Of a stretch of 64,000 bases of DNA, positions 16,173 to 24,913 are shown piece after piece. A program made the position numbers and the translations under genes. The DNA is from an uncultured Victivallis sp. (GTDB taxonomy: Bacteria > Verrucomicrobiota > Lentisphaeria > Victivallales > Victivallaceae): assembly GCA_944389815.1 (NCBI GenBank), contig CALXNS010000087.1, positions 1-64,000 on the forward strand, read 5' to 3'. The notes below the pieces were generated by a model. It made no database searches and was not told the DNA's origin. It worked only from the letters and a program-made list of their open reading frames with translations. Within the stretch, counting starts at the first letter, position 1. Each line of letters begins with the position of its first letter.

Positions 16173-17474
16173 TCAGAGATATGCGCCGAATTTTCTAAGT
16201 TCGGCGCGGACCTCGCGACCATCGAGCTCCGCCGGCGTTTTGCCCGATTCGATCGCCATCGCGGCGGCGGTTCCGGCCGCCTGGCCGATCGAACAGACCG
16301 GCGGCATGACCCGCATGCTGCTGTGCAGCGCGTGATCGACTGAAATGCACCGTCCGCCGATCAGCAGATTTTCCGGTTTCGGCGGCACGATGCAGCCGTA
16401 GGGAATCTCATAATATTCCCCGCCGGGGAGCGTGCGGATGCAGGTGCCGGTGCCGTTCGGATTGTGAATATCGACCGGATAATTGACCCGTGCGATGGCG
16501 TCGTCGAATTTAGCGGCTTTGTCGAATGCGTCGACTGTCAGCGCGGCAATTCCGGTGATTCGGCGCGATTCCCGCACGCCGATGACCGTGGCGACCGAAT
16601 GGAGTTCGGCGCGTTCGAATCCCGGAACCGAGGCGCGCAGAAACGCCAGAAATTCGCGCATTTGACGGCGTCCGATGATTTCGGCGTCGCTGAGCGATTC
16701 GGCATTGGTGCCGCTGTGCTGAATGATCCGCGTGGTGTTGAAGTGAATGACGTCGTCGTCGAAATCGTCGAAATAAAGAATGTTCTCCCGGACGCAGGAG
16801 ATCCGTCCGTCCTGCTGGGCGGCGACGTAGAGTTTCTGCAGTTCCGGTCGCGGCGGGATGCGCGATTTGTCGACGTGTGAGAGTTTGAAGCAGAGCGTCA
16901 TCGGCTGGCAATATCCCTCTTCGTTGCCGAATCCGAAGGCGCAGCCGCATCTGGCGGCGACGTCGCCGTCGCCGGTGGAATCGATCACCATTTTTGCGCG
17001 GATCGCCGACAGGCCGGATTTGCCGGAGAAGATCACCGATTCGATCCGGCCGTCGTTCAGCACGGCGTCGAAGAACGTATGATGATAAAAAAGCTGCACT
17101 CCAGCTTCAAGAAGCATGTCCTCCGCGGCCAGCATCGCCGGAACTTTTGCGATGTAACGCTCATCCGGAGCCTTGAAGTTGTTGGCGGTCGGGGGGCGGT
17201 CGACCAGATAGGCGCGCATCCGGTTGATCCACTCCAGATAGAGCGGCTGATCGAGCGGCCGGTCATGTTCGTGATTGGGCATGAAGGGGGAAATTTCCCC
17301 GTGGAACGCCATTCCGCCGGGGGCGCCGTAATGTTCGGCGGCGACGACCTTGAGTCCGCGCCGGGCCGCGGTGACCGCGGCGCATAATCCGCCCGGTCCG
17401 AGTCCGACTACGAGAATGTCCGCCTCGGCAATGACCGGCACCTGGGCCCGCAACTGATAGGTAATCGTATCCAT
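16173..17474 (-). CDS. FAD-dependent oxidoreductase (FAD_oxidored family), copy 1
   Basis: 433 residues from the ATG at 17474; a GTG two codons upstream is an alternative start. The FAD-binding motif GLGPGGLCAAVTAARRG sits within the first 40 residues, a second FAD motif reads VIDSTGDGDVAARCG (about 170-185), and the C-terminus has LIGGRCISVDHALHSSMRV followed by GQAAGTAAAMA. This is the soluble flavoprotein family common in polysaccharide loci of Lentisphaerota, Planctomycetota and Bacteroidota; the reaction is mostly unknown. No signal peptide. It has its own promoter (17509-17538) and is a paralogue of the next gene, which suggests a tandem duplication. Confidence 0.78.
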   Translation of the reverse strand: MDTITYQLRAQVPVIAEADILVVGLGPGGLCAAVTAARRGLKVVAAEHYGAPGGMAFHGEISPFMPNHEHDRPLDQPLYLEWINRMRAYLVDRPPTANNFKAPDERYIAKVPAMLAAEDMLLEAGVQLFYHHTFFDAVLNDGRIESVIFSGKSGLSAIRAKMVIDSTGDGDVAARCGCAFGFGNEEGYCQPMTLCFKLSHVDKSRIPPRPELQKLYVAAQQDGRISCVRENILYFDDFDDDVIHFNTTRIIQHSGTNAESLSDAEIIGRRQMREFLAFLRASVPGFERAELHSVATVIGVRESRRITGIAALTVDAFDKAAKFDDAIARVNYPVDIHNPNGTGTCIRTLPGGEYYEIPYGCIVPPKPENLLIGGRCISVDHALHSSMRVMPPVCSIGQAAGTAAAMAIESGKTPAELDGREVRAELRKFGAYL

Positions 17475-17508
17475 GACCACTCTTCTTCCTTGATTTTTGA
17501 ATCGCTAT

Positions 17509-17538
17509 ATAATATCGATCGATTGCGCCGATTGTCAA
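17509..17538 (-). promoter_or_regulatory. Promoter of FAD oxidoreductase copy 1
   Basis: On the minus strand TTGACA (17538-17533), 18-bp spacer, TATTAT (17514-17509), about 35 bp before the start. The -35 is a perfect consensus. Confidence 0.6.
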
Positions 17539-17598
17539 ATTTTTTATTTTGCTTCTGTTTCCGGCGTTGCTGCTGAAATCAACCGCGGCGTCCGCTCA

Positions 17599-18906
17599 TC
17601 AATGGAAAAATGCGCCGATTTCGCGCAGGATGGAGCGCAGTTCATCGGTATTGACCGACCGGACATCGCCGTCTCCGGCGAGTCCCGCGGCGATGCCGGC
17701 GGCCTGTCCGGTGACGAAACACGGCGGCATCACCCGAAGCGAGGACTGGATGGCGCGGTCTGAGGAGAGCGCCCGTCCCGGAACGAGCAGGTTTTTCCGT
17801 TTTTTTGGAATCATCGCCCGGTAGGGGATGCCGTAACTTTCGCCGTGTTTGAACGAGGTTTTCTCCAGCACCTGTTCGACTTTCTTCTGTTCTTCGGAAT
17901 CGGTGCTGGCCGAATGGATGTCCACCGGGTAGCAGCAGCGTCCGATCTCATCTTCGAAATCGGCCCGCCGGCGGAAATCTTCGAACGTCATACGGTATTC
18001 GCCGTCGATGCGGCGGGTTTCGCGCACGCCGAGCAGCGCGGCCGAACTGATAAGTTCGACGTTTTCGAATCCGGGGACATGTTCGCGGTAGAATTTTTCA
18101 AACGTATGGACGATTTTGCGTCCTTCGATGTAACAGCGGGTCAACCCCTCTTCGTCGAGCGTGTCGCCGCCGTAAATGTGGCCGAGGTTGCTGTTGGCGG
18201 TCGTGGCGGAGATCGGCTTCATGCAGACGAAATGATATTCCGGCAGCGGCGCGGTTCCGGCCTTGAGCATGTCGAACCAGATCGACCGGTCGGTGACGCC
18301 GTTCTTTGCCGCTTCCGCGTTTTTGCGGTAATCGATGTTGGCGAAATGGGCGCAGAGCGTCGGGCTCATCGTTTTGCCGTTTTCGTCGCCGTATTCGAAA
18401 TTGACTCCGGCGAGCATGGCCAGCAGTCCGTCGCCGGTGCCGTCGATGAACTGACGTCCTTCGACGCGCTTGAGTCCCATCGAGGTGGCGACCCACAGAG
18501 CCTGGATGCGGTCATTCTCCACTTCGGCCTCGCAGACCTTGATGCCGAAAAGGATGCGGATTCCGGCCTCTTCGGCCATTTCGTCGAGCAGCCGTTTGAG
18601 AATTTCCGGATGAATCGCCTGCCAGTTGTGCGGATCCACTCTGGTATGCATGCGGCGACACATCTCTTCGTTGATTTCGGCGAAGATGCCGCCGTAAATC
18701 ATGCGGTCGCCGTCGCTGGTCGGTGCGAACATCGGCACGACGCCCGCCGTCGCCAGTCCGCCGAGGACGCCGGTCTGTTCCAGAAGCAGCACCCGGTATC
18801 CGCGCCGGGCAGCGGCCAGCGCGGCGGCGAACCCGGACGGTCCGCCGCCGGCTACGACGATGTCACTTTCCGCCAGAAGCGGCAGCTGGTTGCATTTCGC
18901 GATCAT
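17599..18906 (-). CDS. FAD-dependent oxidoreductase (FAD_oxidored family), copy 2
   Basis: 435 residues. It has the N-terminal GGGPSGFAAALAAARRG dinucleotide motif, FIDGTGDGLLAMLAG in the middle and LLVPGRALSSDRAIQSS followed by GQAAGIAAGLAG at the end. Layout and motifs match copy 1, although sequence similarity is moderate, so the two may act on related substrates. Soluble, no signal peptide. GAGAGG precedes the ATG at 18906. Upstream it faces the PocR-AraC gene across 141 bp, so that regulator is the likely activator. Only a weak -35 is visible for this gene (TATAAT in the gap without a consensus partner), as expected for an activator-dependent promoter. Confidence 0.78.
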   Translation of the reverse strand: MIAKCNQLPLLAESDIVVAGGGPSGFAAALAAARRGYRVLLLEQTGVLGGLATAGVVPMFAPTSDGDRMIYGGIFAEINEEMCRRMHTRVDPHNWQAIHPEILKRLLDEMAEEAGIRILFGIKVCEAEVENDRIQALWVATSMGLKRVEGRQFIDGTGDGLLAMLAGVNFEYGDENGKTMSPTLCAHFANIDYRKNAEAAKNGVTDRSIWFDMLKAGTAPLPEYHFVCMKPISATTANSNLGHIYGGDTLDEEGLTRCYIEGRKIVHTFEKFYREHVPGFENVELISSAALLGVRETRRIDGEYRMTFEDFRRRADFEDEIGRCCYPVDIHSASTDSEEQKKVEQVLEKTSFKHGESYGIPYRAMIPKKRKNLLVPGRALSSDRAIQSSLRVMPPCFVTGQAAGIAAGLAGDGDVRSVNTDELRSILREIGAFFH

Positions 18907-18975
18907 TCGAAACCTCTCTTTCGATGGCAGAATTGCCGTGATTGAATTTTCTTTATAATTATACAGGTGAAATGG

Positions 18976-19004
18976 TTGATTTTATAGTAGGATCATGCTA
19001 TAAT
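18976..19004 (+). promoter_or_regulatory. Promoter of the PocR-AraC regulator gene
   Basis: TTGATT (18976-18981), 17-bp spacer, TATAAT (18999-19004). The coding start is 44 bp downstream. Confidence 0.6.
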
Positions 19005-19047
19005 TCAGGATAAAGTTGTCAAAAATGAATATAAAAACAGTTATATT

Positions 19048-19902
19048 ATGATAAAACTTCATCCGGCCATTGAAGATTTGCGTCATAAGCTTGAGGCGTT
19101 CGGTGCGCTGGCGGGGGCGGGCTGCCGCTGGAAGGTCTGTTCGGGGGGAGCGGTGCTGCCGGAGCCGGAACTGCCGTCGGAGCGAACGCGGCATGATGAT
19201 TTATTCTGCTGCCGGATCAAGGAAGTTTCCGGCGGACAGGAGCGCTGCACCTACAATGACGGTTCGCTGCTGTATGAACGGATCTGTACGGAAGCGGGCG
19301 GCTTCGTGCATTGCTGTCACGCGGGCGCGGCGGAAGTGGTTGTGCCGATCCGGATCGGCGGGGAGTGTGTCGGGATCGTGATGGCGGGGCCGTATCGGCC
19401 GGCGGGGAGGACGACCGGGCGGACCTGCGAGGAGGCGCGGGAGGAATTCGATGCGCTTCCGGAGCTTACTTCGGCGGTATCGGAGGCGATCATCGAGTTC
19501 GCGCCGGGGGTATTCGGCGATGTGGTTCGGCGTATCTATCTGGAGTCTGCGGATGTTCTGACCATGCCGCCGTCGGATGAGAGGATCGTGCACGTGCTGG
19601 AATATTTGCGGAAGAATCTTCCGGCCGCGCCGACGGTCGCGGAAGTGGCTGCGGAGGTATATTTGAGTTCATCGCGGCTGCTGCATCTCTTCAAGGCGGA
19701 ATGCGGTATCGGACTAGGGGAATATATTCTGAAACTCCGTCTTCGGGAAGCGCGGCGCTATCTTCTGACGGACGAGGCGCCGATCAGCGAGGTGGCTGCC
19801 GCGGCGGGTTTTTCGGATCAGAGCCATTTCAGCGCGCTGTTCCGGCGGGAGTTCGGGCTTCCGCCGCTGCAGTATCGCCGGCGTTACGGCAGGAGACGCT
19901 GA
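19048..19902 (+). CDS. AraC-family regulator with PocR sensor domain
   Basis: 284 residues. Residues about 20-165 match the PocR ligand-binding domain: conserved cysteines in LFCCRIKEVSGGQERC and GGFVHCCHAG, then VVVPIRIGGECVGIVMAGPY. Residues about 180-284 are an AraC-type double helix-turn-helix (AEVAAEVYLSSSRLLHLFK and SEVAAAAGFSDQSHFSALF). PocR domains sense small molecules such as propanediol-type compounds. It is divergent from the FAD oxidoreductase pair and probably activates it. No clear ribosome-binding site precedes the ATG at 19048. Effector unknown. Confidence 0.82.
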   Translation: MIKLHPAIEDLRHKLEAFGALAGAGCRWKVCSGGAVLPEPELPSERTRHDDLFCCRIKEVSGGQERCTYNDGSLLYERICTEAGGFVHCCHAGAAEVVVPIRIGGECVGIVMAGPYRPAGRTTGRTCEEAREEFDALPELTSAVSEAIIEFAPGVFGDVVRRIYLESADVLTMPPSDERIVHVLEYLRKNLPAAPTVAEVAAEVYLSSSRLLHLFKAECGIGLGEYILKLRLREARRYLLTDEAPISEVAAAAGFSDQSHFSALFRREFGLPPLQYRRRYGRRR

Positions 19903-20003
19903 ACGGATTCGGCGATGCCGGGGAATCCGGATGGAATGCGGAACGAAAGAGGGAGCGAGGACCCGCGGCGAAAAAAAAAGCGCGCTTTTTTGGGCAAAAC
20001 ATG

Positions 20004-20031
20004 TTGACTATATGAAGTTTTGGCGTAATAT
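20004..20031 (+). promoter_or_regulatory. Promoter of the HU gene
   Basis: TTGACT (20004-20009), 16-bp spacer, TAATAT (20026-20031), 60 bp before the ATG. Just upstream, 19974-19991 is a self-complementary A-run/GCGCGC/T-run that may end the regulator transcript. Confidence 0.55.
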
Positions 20032-20091
20032 TAAGAGAATTGCACACGGTTTATGGTCTGTAAACATGAAATATTCAGGGAGAACAGGAAA

Positions 20092-20391
20092 ATGACCAAG
20101 CGAGATCTGGTAGTCAAGATTGCCCGGGAAACCGGTTTTATTCAAAATGATGTGGCGGAAGTGGTACAGAAGACGCTCGATTACATCGCCGCTGATCTGA
20201 TCGAAGGGAATACCATTGAACTTCGCAACTTCGGCGTTTTTGAGATCAAGGTTCGCAAAAGCCGCAAGGGCCGCAATCCGAATCAGCCGAAGAATGAGGT
20301 GATCATTCCGGAGCGTGCGGTGGTTAAATTCCGCGCCGGCAAAGAGTTGAAGGAAGCTGTCGAGAAGCTCGACCCCACCCGGTTCCAATAA
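20092..20391 (+). CDS. HU/IHF-family DNA-binding protein
   Basis: 99 residues from the ATG at 20092; AGGA lies just upstream. The full HU fold is readable: TKRDLVVKIARETGF, a dimer helix, ELRNFGVFEIKVRKSRKGRNP with the beta-arm RNPNQPKNEVIIPERAVV, and a C-terminal helix. HU proteins bend DNA and shape the nucleoid; the PQT-like tip PNQPKN could intercalate. Monocistronic, with its own promoter and a terminator at 20419-20459. Whether it is HU or one IHF-type subunit cannot be decided here. Confidence 0.93.
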   Translation: MTKRDLVVKIARETGFIQNDVAEVVQKTLDYIAADLIEGNTIELRNFGVFEIKVRKSRKGRNPNQPKNEVIIPERAVVKFRAGKELKEAVEKLDPTRFQ

Positions 20392-20418
20392 GGAGCGGTG
20401 GTTCGGCATGAAAAAATG

Positions 20419-20459
20419 CGCCTGACGGGATTTTTTTCGTCGGGCGTGTTTCATTTTTT
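20419..20459 (+). terminator. Terminator after the HU gene
   Basis: Nine-base-pair stem CGCCTGACG/CGTCGGGCG (one G-T pair) around a T-rich loop, followed by TGTTTCATTTTTT. Confidence 0.65.
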
Positions 20460-20487
20460 GTAATATCAAACGGACAGAGAAAGAATT

Positions 20488-21753
20488 ATGGCTACATTCG
20501 CACCGCCGCCGGGGACGGCAGATATTTTTCCGGCCGAAGCGCGCCGCTGGCGCACGGTGGAAAACACCGCCGCGGCGGTCTTTGAACGCTACGGTTATGG
20601 AGAGCTGCGCACTCCGATCTTCGAATATACCGAAGTATTCCAGCGCGGTCTCGGCGGAGAAACAGAAGTTGTCCAGAAGGAGATGTACACCTTCGAGGAT
20701 CGCGGCGGGCGGAGCCTGACCCTGCGGCCGGAGGGCACCGCCGGAGTCATGCGGGCGCTCAGCAACACCGACGTGATGAACGGCGTCGAGCAGCGGGTCT
20801 ATTATTGCGGTCCGATGTTCCGGGGAGAGCGCCCCGCGGCGGGTCGTCGCCGTCAGTTTCATCAGATCGGCGTGGAGAACGTCGGTCGGTGTGCGCCGCT
20901 CCTGGATGCCGAATGCATCGCCATGCTGATGGAGTTTCTGCGGTCGATCGGCATTGAGGATGCGAAACTTGCGATCAACACCCGCGGAGTGATGGCCGAT
21001 CGCGGTCCGGCGGGAAGACTGCTGCGCGATTATTTCTCCGCCCATATCGATTCGATGTGCGACGATTGCCGTTCCCGGCTCGAACGCAATGTCTGGCGAA
21101 TCCTCGACTGCAAGCAGGAGGCGTGCCGCCGGATCGTGGCGGAGGCTCCGGATTATGTTGGTTCCTTCTCTGCGGAATCGCGGGCGTATTTTGCCGAAGT
21201 GCAGGCGGCGTTGACTGCGCTCGGCGTTCCGTTCACGGTCGATCCGCTGCTGGTGCGGGGGCTGGATTATTACGTGCATACGGTTTTTGAAGTGTCGCAC
21301 TCCGGTCTGGGAGCTCAGACGGCGATCGCCGGCGGCGGGCGGTATGAATTGTTTCTGCCGGGGCAGAACAAACCGGTTCCGGGGGTCGGGTTCGCCGCCG
21401 GAGTCGAGCGGTTGATGATGGTGCGTGACGCGCTCGGCTTGAATCATGACGAAAGCGTACCGGTGCCGTTTTTCCTGGTCGGTCTCGGCGGTCCGGCACG
21501 GATCGCGAATTTGAAACTGGCAGACGCATTGCGCCGGGAGGGCGTGGCGGTCGCTCTGGAGCTGGAAGAACGTTCGTTCAAGGCGCAGCTGCGCAGCGCG
21601 AACCGCTGCGGCGCGGCGCTGGCGGTCGTCCGCGGCGATGCCGAACTCGAACGCGGCGTGGCGATCGTCAAACGCATGGACAACGGTGAACAGACGGAAG
21701 TTGCAGAAGACCGGTTGTTTGCGTATTTGTCTGAATTTGACCGGACCCGTTAG
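20488..21753 (+). CDS. hisS: Histidyl-tRNA synthetase
   Basis: 421 residues, usual length for bacterial HisRS. The class II core is complete: PPGTADIFPAEARRW at the start, LRPEGTAGVMRAL, motif 2 YYCGPMFRGERP followed by RRRQFHQIGVE, the histidine signature LVRGLDYYVHTVFEV, and motif 3 GVGFAAGVERLMM. The C-terminal anticodon-binding domain covers about residues 325-421. It charges tRNA-His with histidine in the cytoplasm. It stands between the HU gene and adk, each with own signals; a terminator overlaps its last codons. Confidence 0.95.
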   Translation: MATFAPPPGTADIFPAEARRWRTVENTAAAVFERYGYGELRTPIFEYTEVFQRGLGGETEVVQKEMYTFEDRGGRSLTLRPEGTAGVMRALSNTDVMNGVEQRVYYCGPMFRGERPAAGRRRQFHQIGVENVGRCAPLLDAECIAMLMEFLRSIGIEDAKLAINTRGVMADRGPAGRLLRDYFSAHIDSMCDDCRSRLERNVWRILDCKQEACRRIVAEAPDYVGSFSAESRAYFAEVQAALTALGVPFTVDPLLVRGLDYYVHTVFEVSHSGLGAQTAIAGGGRYELFLPGQNKPVPGVGFAAGVERLMMVRDALGLNHDESVPVPFFLVGLGGPARIANLKLADALRREGVAVALELEERSFKAQLRSANRCGAALAVVRGDAELERGVAIVKRMDNGEQTEVAEDRLFAYLSEFDRTR

Positions 21754-21775
21754 GCAAGGCGGTTCGGTTTTTTTA
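21740..21775 (+). terminator. Terminator overlapping the end of hisS
   Basis: Eight-base-pair stem ACCGGACC/GGTTCGGT with one G-T pair, followed by T7 ATTTTTT. The 5' arm lies inside the last codons of hisS. Confidence 0.6.
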
Positions 21776-21779
21776 TTTT

Positions 21780-21808
21780 TTGTTTATTTATTTCATAACA
21801 TTTTATTT
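21780..21808 (+). promoter_or_regulatory. Possible promoter of the adk-map-infA operon
   Basis: TTGTTT (21780-21785), 17-bp spacer, TTATTT (21803-21808), 29 bp before the adk start. The gap is AT-rich, so other alignments are possible. Confidence 0.35.
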
Positions 21809-21836
21809 ATGTTCAATATCTGAAGGAACGGGAAAA

Positions 21837-22487
21837 ATGCTTAAGCAGAAGAATTTGATTTTCGTCGGCGCTCCGGGCGCGGGGAAGGGAACGTTTTCGG
21901 CATTGCTGCTGGAAAAACATCCGCTGGTTCATATCTCCACCGGTGACCTGCTGCGCGACGAAATCAAACGCGGAACTGCGCTTGGCCAGGAGGCCTCCGG
22001 ATTGATGAAGGAGGGAAAACTCGTTCCGGATGAAGTGGTTGCCGGAATGGTTCGCAGCCGTCTTTCGCAGCCCGACTGCGACAACGGTTTCATTCTTGAC
22101 GGTTTCCCGCGGACGATCCGTCAGGCGGAACTGCTCGACGCCGCGCTTCAGGAGCTGGATCGTCCGCTGGACCGGGTGGTTTACTTCAAGGTGGATGACG
22201 AAGTGATTCTTCAACGGCTGACCGCCCGGCAGAACTGCCGGAAATGCGGAGCGATCTTCAACAAGCTCTTCATGCCGTCCCGTCAGGAGGGGATCTGCGA
22301 CAATTGCGGCGGCGAACTCTATCAGCGGCCGGATGATTCACTGGAGACGGCGAAGGCTCGCCTCGGAGTTTTTTATCAGCAGACGAGCCCGTTGATCGAA
22401 TATTACGGGGACAAAGGCGTGCTCCTGGAAATTACGGAAACCGACAAGGATGAGATCTGCCGGATTCTTGACCGGGAGCTCGCGTGA
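21837..22487 (+). CDS. adk: Adenylate kinase with zinc-type lid
   Basis: 216 residues from the ATG at 21837; GAAGGAACGGG is the ribosome-binding site. The P-loop GAPGAGKGT, the AMP-binding HISTGDLLRDE and FILDGFPRT are intact. The LID is the long form with four cysteines (CRKC and CDNC) that bind a structural zinc, as in Gram-positive and many other bacterial enzymes. It interconverts ATP+AMP and 2 ADP. The next gene, map, starts 3 bp after the stop. The pair adk-map belongs to the ancestral ribosomal protein operon but has no secY in front here. Confidence 0.95.
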   Translation: MLKQKNLIFVGAPGAGKGTFSALLLEKHPLVHISTGDLLRDEIKRGTALGQEASGLMKEGKLVPDEVVAGMVRSRLSQPDCDNGFILDGFPRTIRQAELLDAALQELDRPLDRVVYFKVDDEVILQRLTARQNCRKCGAIFNKLFMPSRQEGICDNCGGELYQRPDDSLETAKARLGVFYQQTSPLIEYYGDKGVLLEITETDKDEICRILDRELA

Positions 22488-22490
22488 ATC

Positions 22491-23261
22491 ATGTCGCGCG
22501 CACAAGTCGTTCATACGCCGGATGAAATCGTCCGGATCCGGCGGGCGGCCCGTTTGACCGCTGAAGTTCGGGACGCGATACCCGGTCTGACGCATCCGGG
22601 AATGACGACCTTCGACCTCGATCAGCTGGCCGGCGAATTGATCCGCGCCACCGGCGGGAAAAGCGCCTTCCGGGGGTATCACGGGTATCCCGGCAATATC
22701 TGCATATCGGTCAACGACGAAGTGGTACACGGGATCGGGCGTCCGGATCGCATTCTGCTGGAAACGGATATCGTAAGCATTGACGTCGGCGTGGAGATTG
22801 ACGGTGCGCTGGGAGATACGGCGTTGACCTTCGGTTTTGTCGAACCGGACGCGGATATTGCCCGGCTGCTCAAGGGAACGAAACAGGCGTTGATGGACGG
22901 CATTGCCGCTGCGCGCGGGGGAAATTATATCCGCCATATTTCGGCGGCGGTGGAGGCGACGGCCAAACATTATCGGCTCGGCGTGGTGCGCGAATATGTC
23001 GGCCACGGCTGCGGCACCCGTCTGCACGAACCGCCGGAAGTGCCGAATTTCGTCGGCTACGGAAAGGGGCCGCAACTGATTCCCGGCATGGTTATCTGCA
23101 TTGAGCCGATGCTCAATCTCGGGACGGCCCGTGTGACGACCGATCCTCACGATCACTGGACGGTACGCACTCAGGACGGCCGGCCCGCGGCGCATTTTGA
23201 ACATATGGTTTTGATAACAGAAAAAGAACCGGAGATTTTAACGTGGCCAAAGACGATGTAA
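22491..23261 (+). CDS. map: Methionine aminopeptidase, type I
   Basis: 256 residues, the size of E. coli MAP. The dinuclear metal site is complete: [19 protein letters not shown] supplies the two Asp, [19 protein letters not shown] the His, and [12 protein letters not shown] and HFEHMVLI the two Glu. [20 protein letters not shown] is the family signature. It removes the initiator methionine from new proteins. It follows adk by 3 bp and overlaps infA by 19 bp, so the three genes are translationally linked. Confidence 0.95.
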   Translation: MSRAQVVHTPDEIVRIRRAARLTAEVRDAIPGLTHPGMTTFDLDQLAGELIRATGGKSAFRGYHGYPGNICISVNDEVVHGIGRPDRILLETDIVSIDVGVEIDGALGDTALTFGFVEPDADIARLLKGTKQALMDGIAAARGGNYIRHISAAVEATAKHYRLGVVREYVGHGCGTRLHEPPEVPNFVGYGKGPQLIPGMVICIEPMLNLGTARVTTDPHDHWTVRTQDGRPAAHFEHMVLITEKEPEILTWPKTM

Positions 23262-23461
23262 TCAGAGTTGAAGGGGTGGTTCGGGAGTTGCTTCCCAACA
23301 CGATGTTCAAGGTGGAAATTCAAACCGGACACGTGGTGAACGCCCACATTTCCGGGAAGATGCGGATGAACTTCATCCGGATTCTGCCCGGCGACGCGGT
23401 GACGCTGGAGATGTCGCCGTACGATTTGACCAAAGGCAGGATCGTTTTCCGCAAGAAATGA
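23243..23461 (+). CDS. infA: Translation initiation factor IF-1
   Basis: 72 residues, the standard length. It starts with GTG at 23243 inside the end of map, with GGAG 8 bases upstream. The OB-fold reads [19 protein letters not shown], then [31 protein letters not shown] and [17 protein letters not shown]-1 binds the 30S A-site during initiation. Normally rpmJ, rpsM and rpsK follow; here they do not, so the ribosomal operon has been broken after infA. Confidence 0.95.
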   Translation: MAKDDVIRVEGVVRELLPNTMFKVEIQTGHVVNAHISGKMRMNFIRILPGDAVTLEMSPYDLTKGRIVFRKK

Positions 23462-23474
23462 CGGGAAACGCGGA

Positions 23475-23669
23475 GTGGCGGGGAAACGAAATTCCATTCG
23501 GCGAAGAGGTTCGGATTGGGAAAAATTTTCCCGCGAGCCGGTCATAAAACTGTTTTCGGATGCCGGGCTGGATCTTCAGGTAATGTACTTGACGGTACGG
23601 GGGCAGCAGCCGGGTGCGGAAAAATTGAGGGTGTCCGGAGAAACTTTTGCGATCGGCTCTTTTCAGTAA
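23475..23669 (+). CDS. Small hypothetical protein (uncertain)
   Basis: 64 codons from a GTG at 23475, 13 bp after infA, with GGGA-type bases before it, ending 28 bp before ackA. The product is basic at the start (AGKRNSIRRRGSDWEKFS) and contains DLQVMYLTVRGQQPG. No family is recognised. It fills the infA-ackA gap almost exactly, which favours a real gene, but the frame is short and a competing frame (23516-23701) is also open. It does not resemble rpmJ (no Cys-Cys pattern). Treat as tentative. Confidence 0.3.
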   Translation: MAGKRNSIRRRGSDWEKFSREPVIKLFSDAGLDLQVMYLTVRGQQPGAEKLRVSGETFAIGSFQ

Positions 23670-23697
23670 AAATTCAAAAGGGGAAAGAGAGAAAAGA

Positions 23698-24900
23698 ATG
23701 AAGGTACTGGTTATCAATGCCGGCAGCAGTTCGATGAAATTCACGCTGTACGCGATGGAGCATGAGGAAATGCTGGCGAAGGGAGTGGTCGAACGGCTCG
23801 GCACCGACAAGCCCAATATGATTTACAAGCGGGCCGACGGCTACAAATTCGAAGGAGTGATCGCGGTTCGGAATCATGTTGAAGCGCTTCAGCAGATCTG
23901 CGCCAGACTGGTGGATCCGGCCGACGGCGTCATTAAAAGTTTGTCGGAAATCACCGCGGTCGGCCACCGGGTGCTGCACGGCGGCGAAAAGATCACCGCG
24001 CCGGTGAAGATCGATGAGCAGGTCAAGGCGATCATCCGCGAGTGTTTCCCGCTCGGGCCGCTGCACAATCCGGCCAATCTTGCCGGAATTGAGGCATGCG
24101 AAGAAGAGATGCCCGGCACCCCGAACGTCGGGGTTTTCGATACGCAATTCCATCAGACCATGCCGCCGGAAGCGTATCTCTATGCGATTCCGTATGAATA
24201 TTATCAGAAATACGGCATTCGCAAGTACGGTTTTCACGGAACGAGCCACCATTACGTCACGCTGGCGACTGCGAAATTTCTCGGCAGGAAACCGGAGGAG
24301 ACGACGATCATCACCTGCCATCTCGGCAACGGTTGCAGCCTTGCCGCCGTCAAGAACGGGAAAGTGATCGATACGTCGATGGGGTTGACTCCGCTGGAAG
24401 GGTTGATGATGGGAACGCGTTGCGGAGACATCGATCCGGCGGCGGTGATCCGGCTGGTCGATCTCGGGAATACGACTGCGGAAGTCGACCGGATTCTGAA
24501 TAAGAAATCCGGCTTGTTCGGCGTCGGCGGCATTAACAGCGGCGACATGCGCGACATGATCAGCGCCGCGGAAGCCGGCAATGAACAGGCCGAACTGGCG
24601 TTGCGGATGTTCGTCCGGCGCATTGTGAAGTATATTGGTTCGTATTATGTTCTGCTCGGCGGAGCGGAGGCGGTTGCCTTCACCGGCGGCATCGGGGAAT
24701 ATTCGTGTCCGATCCGCAAGCGGGTGATGGAAGGACTCGGCGCCCTGGGAATCTACTTGGACGAAGCCCGGAACAAGGAGTGCTTCGGCAAGGCCGGTGT
24801 GATTTCGACCGACGGCAGCAAATGGAAGGCGATCGTGATGCCGACCGACGAGGAATTGATGATCGCCCGCAGTGTGGTGGCGACCCTGAAACTGAAATAA
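23698..24900 (+). CDS. ackA: Acetate kinase
   Basis: 400 residues from the ATG at 23698, with AAGGGG upstream. ASKHA-fold motifs are intact: VLVINAGSSSMKFTLY, GHRVLHGGEKI, GVFDTQFHQTMP, YGFHGTSHHYV, ITCHLGNGCSLAA and AVAFTGGIGEYS. It makes ATP and acetate from acetyl phosphate and ADP. pta follows after 13 bp, giving the standard acetyl-CoA to acetate pathway for substrate-level ATP in a fermenter. Reads in the same direction as infA with no visible terminator between. Confidence 0.96.
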   Translation: MKVLVINAGSSSMKFTLYAMEHEEMLAKGVVERLGTDKPNMIYKRADGYKFEGVIAVRNHVEALQQICARLVDPADGVIKSLSEITAVGHRVLHGGEKITAPVKIDEQVKAIIRECFPLGPLHNPANLAGIEACEEEMPGTPNVGVFDTQFHQTMPPEAYLYAIPYEYYQKYGIRKYGFHGTSHHYVTLATAKFLGRKPEETTIITCHLGNGCSLAAVKNGKVIDTSMGLTPLEGLMMGTRCGDIDPAAVIRLVDLGNTTAEVDRILNKKSGLFGVGGINSGDMRDMISAAEAGNEQAELALRMFVRRIVKYIGSYYVLLGGAEAVAFTGGIGEYSCPIRKRVMEGLGALGIYLDEARNKECFGKAGVISTDGSKWKAIVMPTDEELMIARSVVATLKLK

Positions 24901-24913
24901 GGAGGAGTGGAAA

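Noticed and set aside
19974-19991. A-run/GCGCGC/T-run palindrome after the AraC gene as a terminator
   Set aside because: No loop and only a six-base GC core; it may be a weak terminator but was not listed as one.
23459-23548. ATG overlapping the infA stop, opening a 29-codon frame
   Set aside because: Short and ends early; the 23475 frame fills the gap better.
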